Positions 12,764 through 24,900 of a DNA stretch of 45,815 bases are shown here, in pieces (within the stretch, counting starts at the first letter, position 1; each line of letters begins with the position of its first letter). Position numbers and translations under genes: made by a program. The notes beneath the pieces were generated by a model that was not told the DNA's origin, did not search any database, and was given only the letters and a program-made list of their open reading frames with translations. The DNA is from Pelargonium cotyledonis (Eukaryota > Streptophyta > Magnoliopsida > Geraniales > Geraniaceae), in contig JAYMTA010000072.1 in the NCBI GenBank assembly GCA_036897625.1, forward strand, positions 1 through 45,815. The letters are read 5' to 3'.

Positions 12764-15700
12764 CCATTAACAGGTGGTTTTAATCACAAGAAATTAAGTA
12801 AAAGAATCGGGTTACTTAAAAACGAAATTATAGCGTTATACGAGCTGTTGTAATTTAGATAAATCCTAAGATTAAGACTGCCCTCAATATATTATCGAAT
12901 GATGCCATCTTTCTATATTCATATTTATAGATTAATAGATACATTGATAAATATCAAATTATGCAATCTACGACTTCACTATATATAGCCCGGCAACCTT
13001 GTGTTTGATATTCCGCACATACAAATCAAATGCTCTAAAATGTATTTGAATAGACTCCAATAGGGCTTAATTATTAAAGGAAGCGCTTCAGGTACTGTAT
13101 ACCCAGTTAGACTTTCTATGTACGAGTCTTCTATATCAACAAATAAGGGGTAGGTCCTTTCTCGAGAGCAATTCCGGCCTCGCTTTGATATGCTTTTTAC
13201 GAAAACTTGTTAATGTAAAACCCTTACTTTTGTGTATCCCACTTTGATTACAAGGCTCGGGATTACTTATTTTATTAGCTAAATCCTGTTTCAGCAACCT
13301 TGTTAGTTTTGATGAGATTAACTTATTTTGGATCCTTGTAAAAGCTTTAAGTTAGGGGATTTCTTTACTATTAGCAAGACTTTTTTGCATACATCGGGAG
13401 AAAATTTCTTCTTAAGAGTCGTCAAATTTTGAACGCTGAAGGAGGCACTATATATAGAATAAATCAATTCAGAATCTTAGTTTAACCTAACTACAGGGAC
13501 TTCTTTGCGAGCAGAAGTAGCCTTGTACCTAAAATGTTTTTTGTTAGGTAAATATATAACTTCTATATTATTAAATAAAATACTAGCATATGACTAACGA
13601 GAGTCCGGGGCTTTTATTCCTATAATACCCGGTACGTATATAAGTAAATAATATTTCGATTGTTAGCTAAATAAGCGCTATAGAAAATAGAAAGACAAAA
13701 AGGAAAAGCAGCAAGTTTTAAGCTAAGGGAACACGAGTAATAGCTGACTAAGGGTTAGGTATCTAGATACTCCATTTATTATTTTATAAAGCCGATTTCT
13801 GTTTACTTCAAAGAGCACGGCATGTCTTGTGTATTTATATAGGATACTAATCAAATACTTGTAAACTTAAGTACCCTTTTGTTCGTAGCTTATTTTCTAG
13901 GGCGTTAATTAGGGCCTTGTACTATATAAGTTTAGTACCTGGTATAAGAGTCAAAGTATGCTAAGATTCTACGTTTTAAAAAAGCAAACTCAAAGTCATT
14001 GGCATGAAAGAACACAATTAGTTAATAATGTTAAGTAAAAGCCCCCTTGAATAGCTATCGAATAGCGTTGAATTTAGGTTCCTGAGCTTACGGGCATTCC
14101 TTCCCATCTTTAGCTTCAGGAGATGCTAATAAAGAGAAACTATATGTTACAGTATAGGACTCATTTTCTGGGTTTTACAACCTAGTGTACAAGTCAAGCA
14201 CAGGATAACCCGAGTTCTCTTTTATTTGATCTGTTAGGTGTCTTGGGGAATCCCTTTACTGTTTTGTTAAAATAATTAAATGTATGTGGGGTACCCCCCT
14301 AATGGTAGGAAGTTAGTTTAATTCGGTATAACAGGGGTCTTCATAAACTCTTATACCATAAAGTTCTAATAAAGTAGGGTAATAGATTCATAAATAAAAA
14401 AGGAAGCTGTTATAAAAATCTGGGATCCTCTACTATGCTATCTTATTCCTCTTATGGGCTGCTACACTACCCAAAGAGAGGCGCCTTATTCTTTCGTAAA
14501 ACTACATACGCTTGCGTTAAGTATACCGAAAAATTATGCTTGTTGTGTCTAAAATAAACTTTTAAAAAGTTCTTGCTTGTGAATCTCTCATAAGTAATAA
14601 AAGACTTAGTACAACAGTCTAACTTAATTACTTTTTTAGTAATCGTGGAGTTACAGATTATTAGCTATCCTTTGGGGAAATTGAAGCTTAAAGAGAGAGC
14701 CGGGAGCAAATTAGTTTTTGTTAAGCAGAATACTCATATAGAATACCCAGCTATGCTATTGATAAATGAGCTTTATATCGAGATTGCTCCTAAGTAAGTT
14801 TTTTTCTATAATTACATGTGTATCTAATTGATGCCCTTTATTATTGCATATGCTTAGAAATATCCTATAGGTCACTACCTGTTTAAAGACGAGGAAGAGC
14901 TTGAGATTTCTAGGTTAGTGTACTTGATTTGTTGTAAGGAAGCTCCTCTTTCTTTTAGACTATATCTATGTCCCAAAATTCCTAGGGTTTCCCTGAGTGG
15001 TTTACAGCATAAAAGCAAACCCTTTTAGTAAGTCAAGGCAAAGCACTTATTCATGTATTTTTTATTTCGCAACCAAAGCAGTTTATCCTTATTACAGTTT
15101 GCACGCATATGACAGGGAATTTAGACTCTTTTGTCGATTTTATCTCAGGAATTCCAGCGGAGGTTTGGTAGATATAGTCTTCAATTTTTCCCTAATTATT
15201 AAGCTTATATTTTTAAAAGCGGGTACTTTATTTGAATTTCTCTTAGCGGGAATACCGAGAAACTCCTTACTAAGGAAGCGCCAGGCTCATGCTTTTGACT
15301 AAACAATAGAAAATTAGATGTCAGTCAAATAAAAGACTCCGAGTATAAATACCAAAAGGTTAAGAGTACAATTACAAAACCTGTTGATATTAAGAATTTT
15401 CAGTATACAGAATCTCGATTTCTTTCAAAACAGCGAGTACCCAAAAACAAAGGAGTCCACTAATTGGATACTGAACAAGAAGGGGTAAGCTGCCTAATAA
15501 ATTGGGGTTCCAGATAAGCGCTTTCTTTCACTTTCGAGTAAGTCTTTATTTAGGAAAAAGAATTTGTAATATTAAATAAGTATTCATATGTCTGTGATCT
15601 ATTAGATTAGGTTACAAAAGTTGTATAAAAGCATTCCTTTTTTTTGCCTATTAATTAGCTTCTTAAATCTTAAAAATTATTAGTTAGAAGAGATTTCCGT

Positions 15701-17204
15701 TTTTAAAAATTTTAAGGAGAGTAGTGTATTACCCCGGATTGAACCCAAATCAACTCATAGGTTCGAATCACATAAATATAGTCTTGAGATATTCTATTTT
15801 GATTCTGTTCCTCGTAAGTAGCTTAGTGCAAATTCAATAATATTTTCTAGTTTGAAAGTGATGTCAGGATATTAGTTTCTTCTTCCTATTGACAAAAACC
15901 TTGAATTATCCCCGGCCTCCCGCGATCTAGAGTAAAAGTGCCGAGTTTTCTTAGAGCTAAAGGAGTAAACTTTAAATATATAAGAGATTTAGTATATCCA
16001 ATATCAGATGGAAATAACTTAACGAAACCATTCTAACCATAGGTAATGAATGTATTCATATTTAGAAATTCGAAGGTTAAAGAAAGGACCCCGCAATATA
16101 GATATATGAATAAGTATAAATGGGGACACGCGCACCCCACTAATACTAAGATTCCCCGGTTTACTAATTCTTACTACAAGGATCCCCTGTAGTCCAAGTT
16201 TAGATAGTATATACCAAGTGCGTACCTACTTTATTTTCCGTAGATATTTGTTTAAGCAACCCTTCCGGAGCGAGTAGAATATGTTTCTTTGCAGCTTAGC
16301 TAGCTTTTTTATAGACCTATACTTAAATACGTAATATGACTAGATTAAAGCTCTCCTTGGGCCGCGCACTTAAACTTAGGAATGTGTTTTAGTAATTACT
16401 GAGGTATCTCTTATCTCACAAGAATCCCATGGGAATGTCGCCACAGTCCATAGTTGGAGGCGCGCAACACCTATTTGAAATAATAAGGCAAAGGAATTTA
16501 GGATAAAAAAGAAGGTTTTCTTGTTAGGGATAGAACGAAAGTTGATATTACACAAGATATACTCGTGTAAACCAAGGGTTGTCATAATAGTTATCGCTCA
16601 CTCATAACCCGCATAGCATAAGGAGGCGGGAATATTTGTAGCAACTATTAATAAAAAGGGATACATCTACCCAGAATTTACAGAAGGAAACCTCTTAATT
16701 TGGGAGAAAGACATTCTACATACACCTAAAAAGCAGAGTGTTCTTGCCCTAGTAAAACTCAGAGGAAAAGCTCTATATTAAAAAGGAAGTAAGCAAAGCT
16801 GTTTGTTCTAATAAGGCTTGAGTTCTAAGACTCTAAATTGGATTCTTTTAACACCCCATTCCATTCACTCTAAAGCCCGCTATTAAGTAGAAGTTAATCT
16901 AATCAATAGTTCTTAGCAAATAAGGAGTAACTAGGCAAGAAAACTCAAAGTAAAAAGGGATTTTTAGTAAGATAAGGGGGGGATAAAGGAGAATAGTGAA
17001 GCTCTTTCTCTCTGCTCATCAGTCTTTTTGGTATAATCATAAGACTCATAAAAACATTTCAACTAACAAGCGGAATAAGGAAGGGGATTGCATAAAAAGA
17101 GTTTAGGAATTAAAAATAACTTAAATAGTAGTAAATCCAGTTAGCTGCAAGATAGTATACACGCCTATACCAGAGGAATGAGGAAAGTTAATTTAGAAAT
17201 TACC
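12764..17204. other. AT-rich gene desert with weak T-arm fragments
   Basis: No protein gene is supportable. The longest open frame of the window lies here (14997-15302, plus strand, GTG start, 101 codons). It has no recognisable domain, and a few frames of this length are expected by chance in 45 kb of such sequence. GC cores lie at 14246 and 15451, CTAATAAAG at 14126 and 14366, and the palindrome GGGGTACCCC at 14288-14297. A G7 run lies at 16976-16982. Confidence 0.6.
15731..15772. pseudogene. Two opposed T-arm-like fragments
   Basis: Within 42 bases the plus strand reads GGATTGAACCC, a minus-strand T-arm, and then ATAGGTTCGAATCAC, a plus-strand T-arm with a canonical TTCGAAT loop. Neither is attached to a recognisable D or anticodon arm. 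They may be remnants of two tRNAs joined by rearrangement. Chance resemblance of such short motifs cannot be excluded. Confidence 0.3.
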
Positions 17205-17251
17205 GATGGTAGAGCAGAGCAATCTCAGTACGAATGTCATAGGTTCAAGTC
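17205..17251 (+). pseudogene. tRNA relic, trnF/trnP-like, family copy 1
   Basis: The sequence runs from the D-loop GGTAGAGCAGAG to the T-arm TGTCATAGGTTCAAGTC. It aligns without gaps over 47 bases to plastid tRNA-Phe (about 32 identities as recalled), with the identities at the two ends. The anticodon arm matches neither Phe nor Pro and reads ATCTCAGTACGAA. The same unusual middle recurs at 22898-22945, so the two copies share an ancestor that had already lost a normal anticodon arm. The acceptor arms are absent. The isotype is not secure. Confidence 0.5.
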
Positions 17252-19692
17252 GATTTTAATAACTGTAGATAAAGAAGAACAAGCAATATTAGAACCATCT
17301 ATATAGGTCCTTGGAAGAAAATTCGTAAACCTATAAAAGAGTAGCTAAGCAAGCATCCTTATATATGGTTTAGAACCCAAGACAGAAAAGCACTGACAAA
17401 AAAGACTGCATTGCTTTACAAATTATATTATGAATAACCCTTCATTGTGTCCTACGCGAAATATATCTCGCGCTTTTGGTGATTATTGAGTTTCTTGCTC
17501 TATTATGTCTATATAGACAATAAGGCTATATGAGTAAAAATACAATTTTATAAAATTTTGAAATTTTAAGCCTCAGTAAATCAAGGGGCTAGGGCATAAT
17601 TTAAGAAAAGCTTGAAAGGACTCTCTATTCTATCTGATATTAGGTTTTGAGGCAGGAACTTCTACTTTTTAACATGGCCCTTTAAATTTTCTTGGGAATA
17701 TAATATAAAGTACCCAATCAAAGAACTCGCTTTAGTAGATCTCAACTATGTATAGATACCCTATTAGGTTAAAAAGTTCCTCTTTGCTACAAGATCCCCT
17801 ACTAAGCGGTAACCTCCTATATAGCGTAGACTCTTAATCTTAGTTGCTTTGAGATCAAACGAAAATAGAAACTCAAGTGAACTCTTGTATAACCTATTAT
17901 AGATATTTCTACTTAAGTTCTTTTATTCTCAAGCGCTTTCTCTCCCTATAAGTTCTACGAAAGAAAAGGATATATCGTAGGGGTAGGACAGCTTTTTAAA
18001 GTAGTCATACTTATGGAGAAGGGGTCGTAAGAAGGGTTTACTTATTCATAATTATCAAGTGTACAGCATTACAAAATCGTTTTAAAGTAGCTCTATATCG
18101 ATACGCAGGAATAGTTCAAGTGAGCTTTAGCTTACATATTTCAAGATAAAACGGATATTCCACGGGGTAAATAAAAATCCAGTTTTTTGCGTGTCCATTA
18201 AAAGGGATTTCTTTTCGCGGTTGTGTTTTCCTAATATTTACTTGCAGGAGGTTCCTGTATTAACTTAAAGGATTGTACTAGCAGGATAAGTTAGAGAGAA
18301 GGAGCTAAATCTGTGATCTAAAGGTATCCCGGGTAGATTAATCTAAACTTTTTAAAGAAAACAAAAAAGCTAATAGTTGACATTTAGCATCTCTCATGTA
18401 CAAGGTATGCTCCCGGAGAATTCTGCCAATTGAGCTCCAATAGTAGCCATAAGCGTCTGCATAAGCATATAAGAAAAGAAAAAAAGTCTAGTTTTAAAGC
18501 TTCGGGAGAACCCTGTAATTATATTGAATTTATAGAATATTTATACCGTTCGCCGACTAAAGAGGTTTTACACAAAAGAAGAAGCCCTAGAATTTCATGA
18601 ATAAGCATGGGGTTCATTTAGCCAGATCTATATATTCAGGATACCTGTAAGAACAACCGGAATTACACCCCTGTGTACCCTATAACTGTTATCTTGCTAC
18701 TAAATTGGTAATGCAAAAGTATATCTCATTCACTTTTTTATTCTGCTGGTCTGTCCTGATTATAAAAGAGCTCCACTGAGGCTACCATCCTATAGATACT
18801 CTGTGAACATAATTCTCAATTATATAGAAATTGAATATTAAATAATCAGTCATATAATAATGGTAATTACAGTTAGTTATGTGGGTTAGGGCGGGGGTTT
18901 TGTTTGTTATAGTCGACAGTGCACTGAGAGGCCTTAGACAAGAAAAATACTAAAGTAAGAGAGCTAGAACCCGTCATTTAAAAAGGATCCTGATAATCCA
19001 ATTTATTGTGACACTTGTAAGAATACCTTAGATTCTTAATATTTTTTTTATCTTTTTAATAATATACCGGTTAATCCATACTTTGGGATTTTTAATCGGG
19101 TTTTCATTTTTCTACAAGCAAAGGTTTCTGACAAGGGTACACCTTCTAAAAGTTTTTATAGATGTTATAAAACTACGACTGTGCTAGGAAAATAAGTGGA
19201 TCATAGCAGAGATATAAGTATTCCCGAGTACTTGGATGAGGTGCACTTTTCCTAGTCTAGTGAGCAGTAAAAAAAGGGGGAATTTAGTTCCTAAGAATAA
19301 GAGTACTGTTACGAGTAAGGAAGATAGGAAGTAGTACAAAGACAAAGAAATGAATAATAAGGTTTTGTGTTCTGCTTGTTTTAGTATGTTATGTATAGAA
19401 CTTGACTGTGGATATAACTTACTAAGGCTCAGTCTATACTACAAAAACACCCACCAAATCCCTTTTCGGGCTAGTAATTGAAAAAACAAATAAGAATTTG
19501 ATGCAAATAAGAGCACCAAGGGCCCTACCACTAGAAAAGGAAAGGGTGGCTGAAAGATCTTAAAAAGGAAATCACTTATATAGGTGGTTGATTCACTACG
19601 TTTCTGTCACGCAGGTAAAGTGACATCCAACTTCTAAAAAGACCAAGGGTTCGAAACATATAATTCGTTTAAAAAACTTTCATTGTTAGTCC
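17252..19692. other. AT-rich gene desert, no protein gene seen
   Basis: Apart from a D-arm-like fragment at 18389-18455, I see no gene. A lone T-arm-like word, AAGGGTTCGAAAC, lies near 19645 without flanking tRNA structure. No open frame of note occurs on either strand. Confidence 0.6.
18389..18455 (-). pseudogene. D-arm-like tRNA fragment
   Basis: The minus strand reads GGAGCTCAATTGGCAGA, a textbook D-arm, preceded by a plausible 5' acceptor side (GGCTACTATT) and followed by TTCTCCGGGAGCATACC, where an anticodon arm would be. No T-arm can be found at the right distance downstream. The anticodon cannot be assigned; CCG is one possible reading. I treat it as the 5' half of an unidentified tRNA. 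Confidence 0.35.
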
Positions 19693-19761
19693 GACCCTTG
19701 TATCCTAATGGTAACACAAAAGCTGATAGAGCTTCAATCTTAATAGTTAATTACTCGGGTC
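19693..19761 (+). pseudogene. tRNA-sized relic with closing stem, no T-arm
   Basis: The 69-base stretch begins GACCC and ends GGGTC, which are exact complements and could form a five-base-pair closing stem. Next to the 5' end is TTGTATCCTAATGGTAACAC, a D-arm-like segment resembling plastid trnR(UCU) and several other tRNAs. The middle contains GATAGAGC, and the 3' third has no TTCAA/TTCGA loop. It is either a tRNA whose T-arm has been lost or a chance closing stem beside a D-arm fragment. Confidence 0.4.
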
Positions 19762-20445
19762 CCTTCAAGAGTGTATGACAACTAAGCAATTCACATGTCA
19801 GGTATGCCTGCTCCTTGGTGGCTCCTTACATCTGGGACCCCTCTCCTATATAAGAAATTCTAAAAGCAAGAGGCAGCAGCCTGTACTTAGCTCTTAGGAA
19901 AAGGACCCCTTTTAGACATAAATGATTTGCAGTTCCGAGGATAAGTGAGTATTTCATAAGTAGCCCTTTTCGTACCTTCCTTTTTTGCATTCTACATCTT
20001 TAAATAATAATTATATTACTATATTAGCTACATGAGATAGGTATTCCCTTACATGCGTAAACTCAAAAAAGAGTCTAAGGTGCTTAATTTCGGAATTCTT
20101 GTGTGAAAAACTTAGCATAGAAGGCTGACTTTAAATCGAATTTATATCACGGGAATTTTCCTAGAGAGAACTCAATTCTATATAATTTGAATCCCCCGGT
20201 CCCTGCAACTGTTCTGCGAGTCTTATACCACTTCGAAACCTATAAGAAACTAAAGCGCACATAGATCCAAGTTCCTATAGAAATAGAATCCACTACAATT
20301 AACATTAAACTGGGATTAGTTCCACATAGCTTTGTATCTTCATATCTTGCCCTACTAAAACCTAAAAGGACGGGATCCTTTTTACTTATTATCTTTGATA
20401 TCTTATAAGACTAGTTTGAATTTTGGCTGGCTACTTTTACTAAAA

Positions 20446-20492
20446 AATAGAGTGCATTGGTAGAGCATTCAAAGTTTCACAAATGGATATAG
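20446..20492 (+). pseudogene. trnK-like relic, 5' two-thirds
   Basis: The stretch contains TTGGTAGAGCATT, identical to the D-loop and D-stem 3' side of plant mitochondrial tRNA-Lys(UUU) as I remember it. It is followed by a TTT-containing loop and AATGG at the family's spacing. The D-stem 5' side is damaged and the UUU anticodon cannot be confirmed. The T-arm expected next is missing: the sequence continues as ATATAGGATAAAG. GGTAGAGCATT is shared by several elongator tRNAs, so Lys is the best but not the only reading. Confidence 0.45.
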
Positions 20493-21020
20493 GATAAAGT
20501 AAAGTCAGTATATACTTCTTAAAAAGAAGTGGTTTCTCTGCAGCAGCAAAGTTTCTAAGTTAGATTACTGTTATGCAGATTAAAGCGGAGTCTTTAAAAT
20601 ACAAAAAGAAGAATTGCAAAAGGAATTCTATAGTAATATAGTAGAACGCGAGGTTTGTTACAAGACTCGAATGTAAAGGAACACCGGATTCAACTAATAA
20701 AAGGGTCTTAATCTTAAGTAAAAAATAGAAGTAAATAAGCAAACGGGTAAGCACATTTAGAACGAAATAATGCTATGGGCTTAATAACAAGATATTAGAC
20801 TAATAGATTCTTTCTTTATTTCTTTAAATACCGGGGATGGGGTTCTCAAAGTATGATTTTAATAATATGCTCAAGGTAGTAAAAACACAAGAATAATTAC
20901 CCATTGAAAATACTATAGCTTATGTCCTAATAGAAAGAAAAGTGTAGGCCAGAAAATTTGTAGTATCTCTTCGTGCCATCGACGTCTCTTTTTATGGACC
21001 ATTTGCAAAAAGGTAATTAT

Positions 21021-21060
21021 TTTAGTAAATTCATAAGCCTTTTTAGTAAATTCGTACTCG
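21021..21060. repeat. Partial tandem duplication, 21-bp unit
   Basis: TTTAGTAAATTC begins at 21021 and again at 21042, so the unit is 21 bases with the second copy incomplete. There is no longer array. It is one of several short direct duplications in the AT-rich part. Confidence 0.65.
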
Positions 21061-21886
21061 ACCCTTTATATACTATGGCGATATCCAATTAGCACAGAAA
21101 AATACGGTGAGACCTGAATTATCTAGACTTTTAGGCTACGAAATACAAAGAAAATGGAACGATATAGGAGCCGCGTCACCGCCAAAGGCTTCAGATTAAA
21201 TGATTTTAGAGAGCTGGGTTTCACGGATAAGAAAAAAAAGGTCTGGTTCTAGGTATCTTGAAAGGTGTAGCTCTGACAAGAATGGGGTCCTCTTTAAGGT
21301 TAGGATTAGGAGTAGGAGTAAGTCAATAAGAAATTCATTAGATAAGAACCTAAATATTCTTGCGTTTTTCTTAAATTGTTTCCAGTGAAGGGTAGAGCTA
21401 AGGGATCATTCTTTTTGTTCCCCAGTTTTCTAATTAGCAAAAAGACCTAAAGCGAGTATTAAATAAATAGAAGGAGTTTCTTGACTAAGTCCTCTAGCCG
21501 CCCAGACCCAGAACAGAGAGTAGGATCCATAAATAAGAAAAGATTTGGTATATAAAAACTCGACATTACCATTATGAGGTATTCTTTTTTGTTTTGTTAC
21601 CGATTAAACTAGTTTTTAGGTATTTTATATAATGTTCTTGTATGAAACAAATTTGTTACTTTTTGTTTTGGAGTACTGTCTTAGATTATAAGTTCAAAAA
21701 TTTACCGTAACCCCCTTCGTTTTTTATTTAACGCATGTTTTTCTTTATTAATTTTGTTTTACCAATTTACTTTATAAGTCTCATATTTAAATAAGTCCCT
21801 TTTGAGAATAGAACAAGATTATTATATGAACCTACTAATTGAATTAAAACCCTCTCTTTCTAAGGACACCCAGAAATAGGGGAGCT

Positions 21887-21960
21887 GGGATTGTAGTTTA
21901 ATCGGTCAAAGCGCTGCCCTGTCAAGGCAGAAGTTGTGAGTTCAAGTCCTTGAGAGTACT
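21887..21960 (+). pseudogene. trnD: trnD(GUC)-like tRNA relic
   Basis: This is the clearest tRNA in the window. It aligns without gaps over 74 bases to plastid tRNA-Asp(GUC) as I remember it: acceptor 5' strand GGGATTG, D-arm, anticodon loop CTGTCAA with GTC intact, and T-loop start TTCAAG. The first 63 bases are about 84% identical, and the differences there are all transitions. The anticodon stem has changed from CCGCC/GGCGG to CTGCC/GGCAG and still pairs fully. The T-stem 3' side and the 3' acceptor strand are unrelated to the family and no longer pair, so the gene is broken at its 3' end. Confidence 0.85.
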
Positions 21961-24900
21961 ATTTCAAAAGCGTGTTACGTTACAACCAGTAAAATGAAAA
22001 CTTAGGCCTTAACTGCCCCACCTTTTTCAAATTTCAATCATTATTGTTGAGTATGTTATATAAGCAAGAAGGTGCCTGTTGGGAGAGTCCAGTCTATTCA
22101 AGACTTGGATAAGGGTAATGCGCGAAAACCGAAAATGTCCATGGGGTATAACCAATAAGTAATATAATAAAAGTTAGAGTACCCCCGATATAAACAACTA
22201 GGCAAAAAGAGTTTAAGAGAGCTGGCCTTACGAAGGAAATCTTTTTATTATAGGGATTCCCGTTTAGCGAATTGTTTGAAGTTAACTACCCAAATTTACT
22301 GTCCTAATAGGGGCTTCAATAGAATACAGAAAATGAAAAATAAGGAACCCCATGCCTCAAAAGTAAGTAAACCCTCTCCATTCACAAGCGTCTTTATCTA
22401 TACCTCTGCGCTTCGACCTTTATTTCCGAGAATTTTATTAAAGGAGTCTCATATAAACCCCGATTTCTAGATCTGGTTCTTTCTACAAGTTTTAGATATC
22501 TGTAATTTACTTGCCTCTTCAAAATTAATAGACTTGTTAAGGCTAGTTTTGTTTTCTGAAACGAGCGCCGGGCTAATTCTAAGGGAATAGCCCTTTCTAG
22601 ATACGCCTTTTTTGTATATAGAGTTTAGTGGACGCAGCTTTATTCAACGACAGACCAGTCCATTTTTGAAATTGATTACTAGGTCTTATTGGAATTGAAT
22701 ACTCAGCTTTATATAGGGTCCTGCTGTTTATATCACTTTTCCAGCCTTCCCTACTTCATTCAGTTGATAAACTCTAATTAGTTTATAGTGTCAGTAATTG
22801 ACTAAAGAACTTGTACTGCTTTGACTTAAAGTTTTCTTTAAAAATACAGTAGGAGCTCCTCCAAATAATAAAATAATAAAGGACAAGACTCATAATCGTG
22901 GTAGAGCAGGGCGCAGTCTCAGTACAAATTTCATAGGTTCAAGTCAACTTAGGAATTAAGATCTCAAGAAAGAAAAGTCTCAAGGCAGTTGCATGACTTT
23001 TCGAAACCTTCTTACGTTCGTTATGCGAGTCACTTAAAATAGTTGAAGACTGAAGAGTTCCTTTAGTAATAAAGCAAAGTAGAAGAATTCAGTACAATGT
23101 AAATCTTTTAATAGTATACTTTCTATAATTAGAATAGATCCAGACGCATTCACGAAAAGCGGACCTTTCTACTAAATTTACTTTAACAATTCCGGTCAAT
23201 CTCGGTATTACTTTCCTTTGTAATTATATAATATGCATGCTCTTTGAATCCGGGGCTTTAGCCTTCTCTTTCTGAACTGTTTTCTAGTGTTGATATACTG
23301 TTAATTTATATAAAAGAGTTACCTCTAAAATGCCAAATACTTTAAAATAAGCAAAATCTAGTTATTTATGGATAGTCATTCCTGCTAAATAGGAACCGCC
23401 CTTAAGCAACGGCTTTAAAAGAATCAATTACGGGAGGGTCTTGGCACTTAATAAGTGATTAAAATTTAAAATATCCTTTTTAATTCTCGTGACAAGTAAA
23501 ATATTCAAGTTCTTGCCTAGTAGTTTTTTAATGCCTGTTTGAAAATCCTCCAGCTTGTTTGATTAAAAGAAAAAAGATAGCATATGCTCTACTGAGATTT
23601 AGATATTGTGAAAAGCCGTCTGCTGATTCAAGGTATTCTTATGCGCAGAGGGAACCTAAGAAATCCAGTAGCGACATAATTATAGGTATAACTTATAGTT
23701 AAATCGACAATTCTTTTTTTTATCTTACAAGCTTTGAGAGCGGAAAATATACCGTGGATCTACACTAAAAAACTAGATATACTAGGGAGTCCTCTTTAGA
23801 AAGTTTTATAAGTATAAATATAATGTAAAATAATGCAGCTTTTAAGAAGTGTTCTTCTGTCCTATAAGATAGAGTAATTTTAAGGAGTTTGGAATTTAGG
23901 GTTCCCTTTTTAGTTATGTATATCTTTGCGTGGAATTCCAGTGCAATAAAAAAAGCAGTCTAATACTAAACTACCAGTATAAAAAAAAGAGGCCGGGTCT
24001 TAAGGCCTAGCCTTGGAAGGTTATTTTAAAAGCAAGAATTTAATTATGGTATTCTGAATAACTTGATTGCAAAGAGTCGGCTTTAACCTCGGTCATGTCG
24101 GATCTGGGCTGCTTTGATTTAACCAGCAAATATAGAATGCATAGTATATAAAAGATTTCTAGAAGGTCAAAACTATTGAGTCTAATTGAAGGTGTACTAT
24201 TCTATTATATTAGGATAAAATTTTGTTAACTTTAGAAAAGGGTACTCCAATAGCTAAAGAGAGCTCCACCATAACTTTCAATTTGGTAAAGAAGTATGAA
24301 ATGCGTCAATTATACGGTACTGTTTTTGAATATGTATAAAACTTATTTACTTATCGGCAGAAAACTCAATTTCAATAGACTCTTTATTCTTTTAACTTCC
24401 TAGTACCAAACTCAGATAGAAAAAAGGACCCAGCTACTATTTTAAAAAGATGAAATACAGGATTTTGGTAGTTTCCTTATAAGACACAACAAGTAAGAGA
24501 TTTTCCGACACTTTGGTGCTTTGAAGAAGAGCTACTTTATCACATATGGATGTAGTTTAGGTTACAGATCTACCTTTTGTATAACAAAGGGAATGCTTAA
24601 AGTATAAAACTCCATCCGAGGGAATCGCTAAGTGCACTCATACATTGAACATAGCACAAACCAGAGACTCCATATCATAAAAATAATTTATATACTACAA
24701 GAATCCTGTCACAAAGCCCGGATATTTTTAGAGGCATGCCCTAGTAGAAAAGTAAAAACACAAAATTCACTAAATTATAGCTAAGCGAGTAACCAAGATT
24801 GGAAGAATGCAAACTTCCCCGTCTTGGAAGGATAGGGCCCTTTTCTTACGGATAATCAGTAGTATAACCTTTTCGAAAAGTAAATCTTTTGTAATTTATA

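Larger units (their letters stand above)
19762..21886. other. AT-rich gene desert, no protein gene seen
   Basis: Only the trnK-like relic at 20446-20492 stands out. Open frames at 20560-20754 (minus) and 21200-21388 (plus) are 62 to 64 codons; the first is Leu/Phe-rich and the second Arg/Ser-rich, both as expected from local composition. A 21-base partial tandem duplication lies at 21021-21060. Confidence 0.6.

Noticed and set aside
14997..15302. Longest open frame in the desert, 101 codons from GTG
   Set aside because: No ATG start, no domain, no upstream signal; several frames of this length are expected by chance in 45 kb of this composition.
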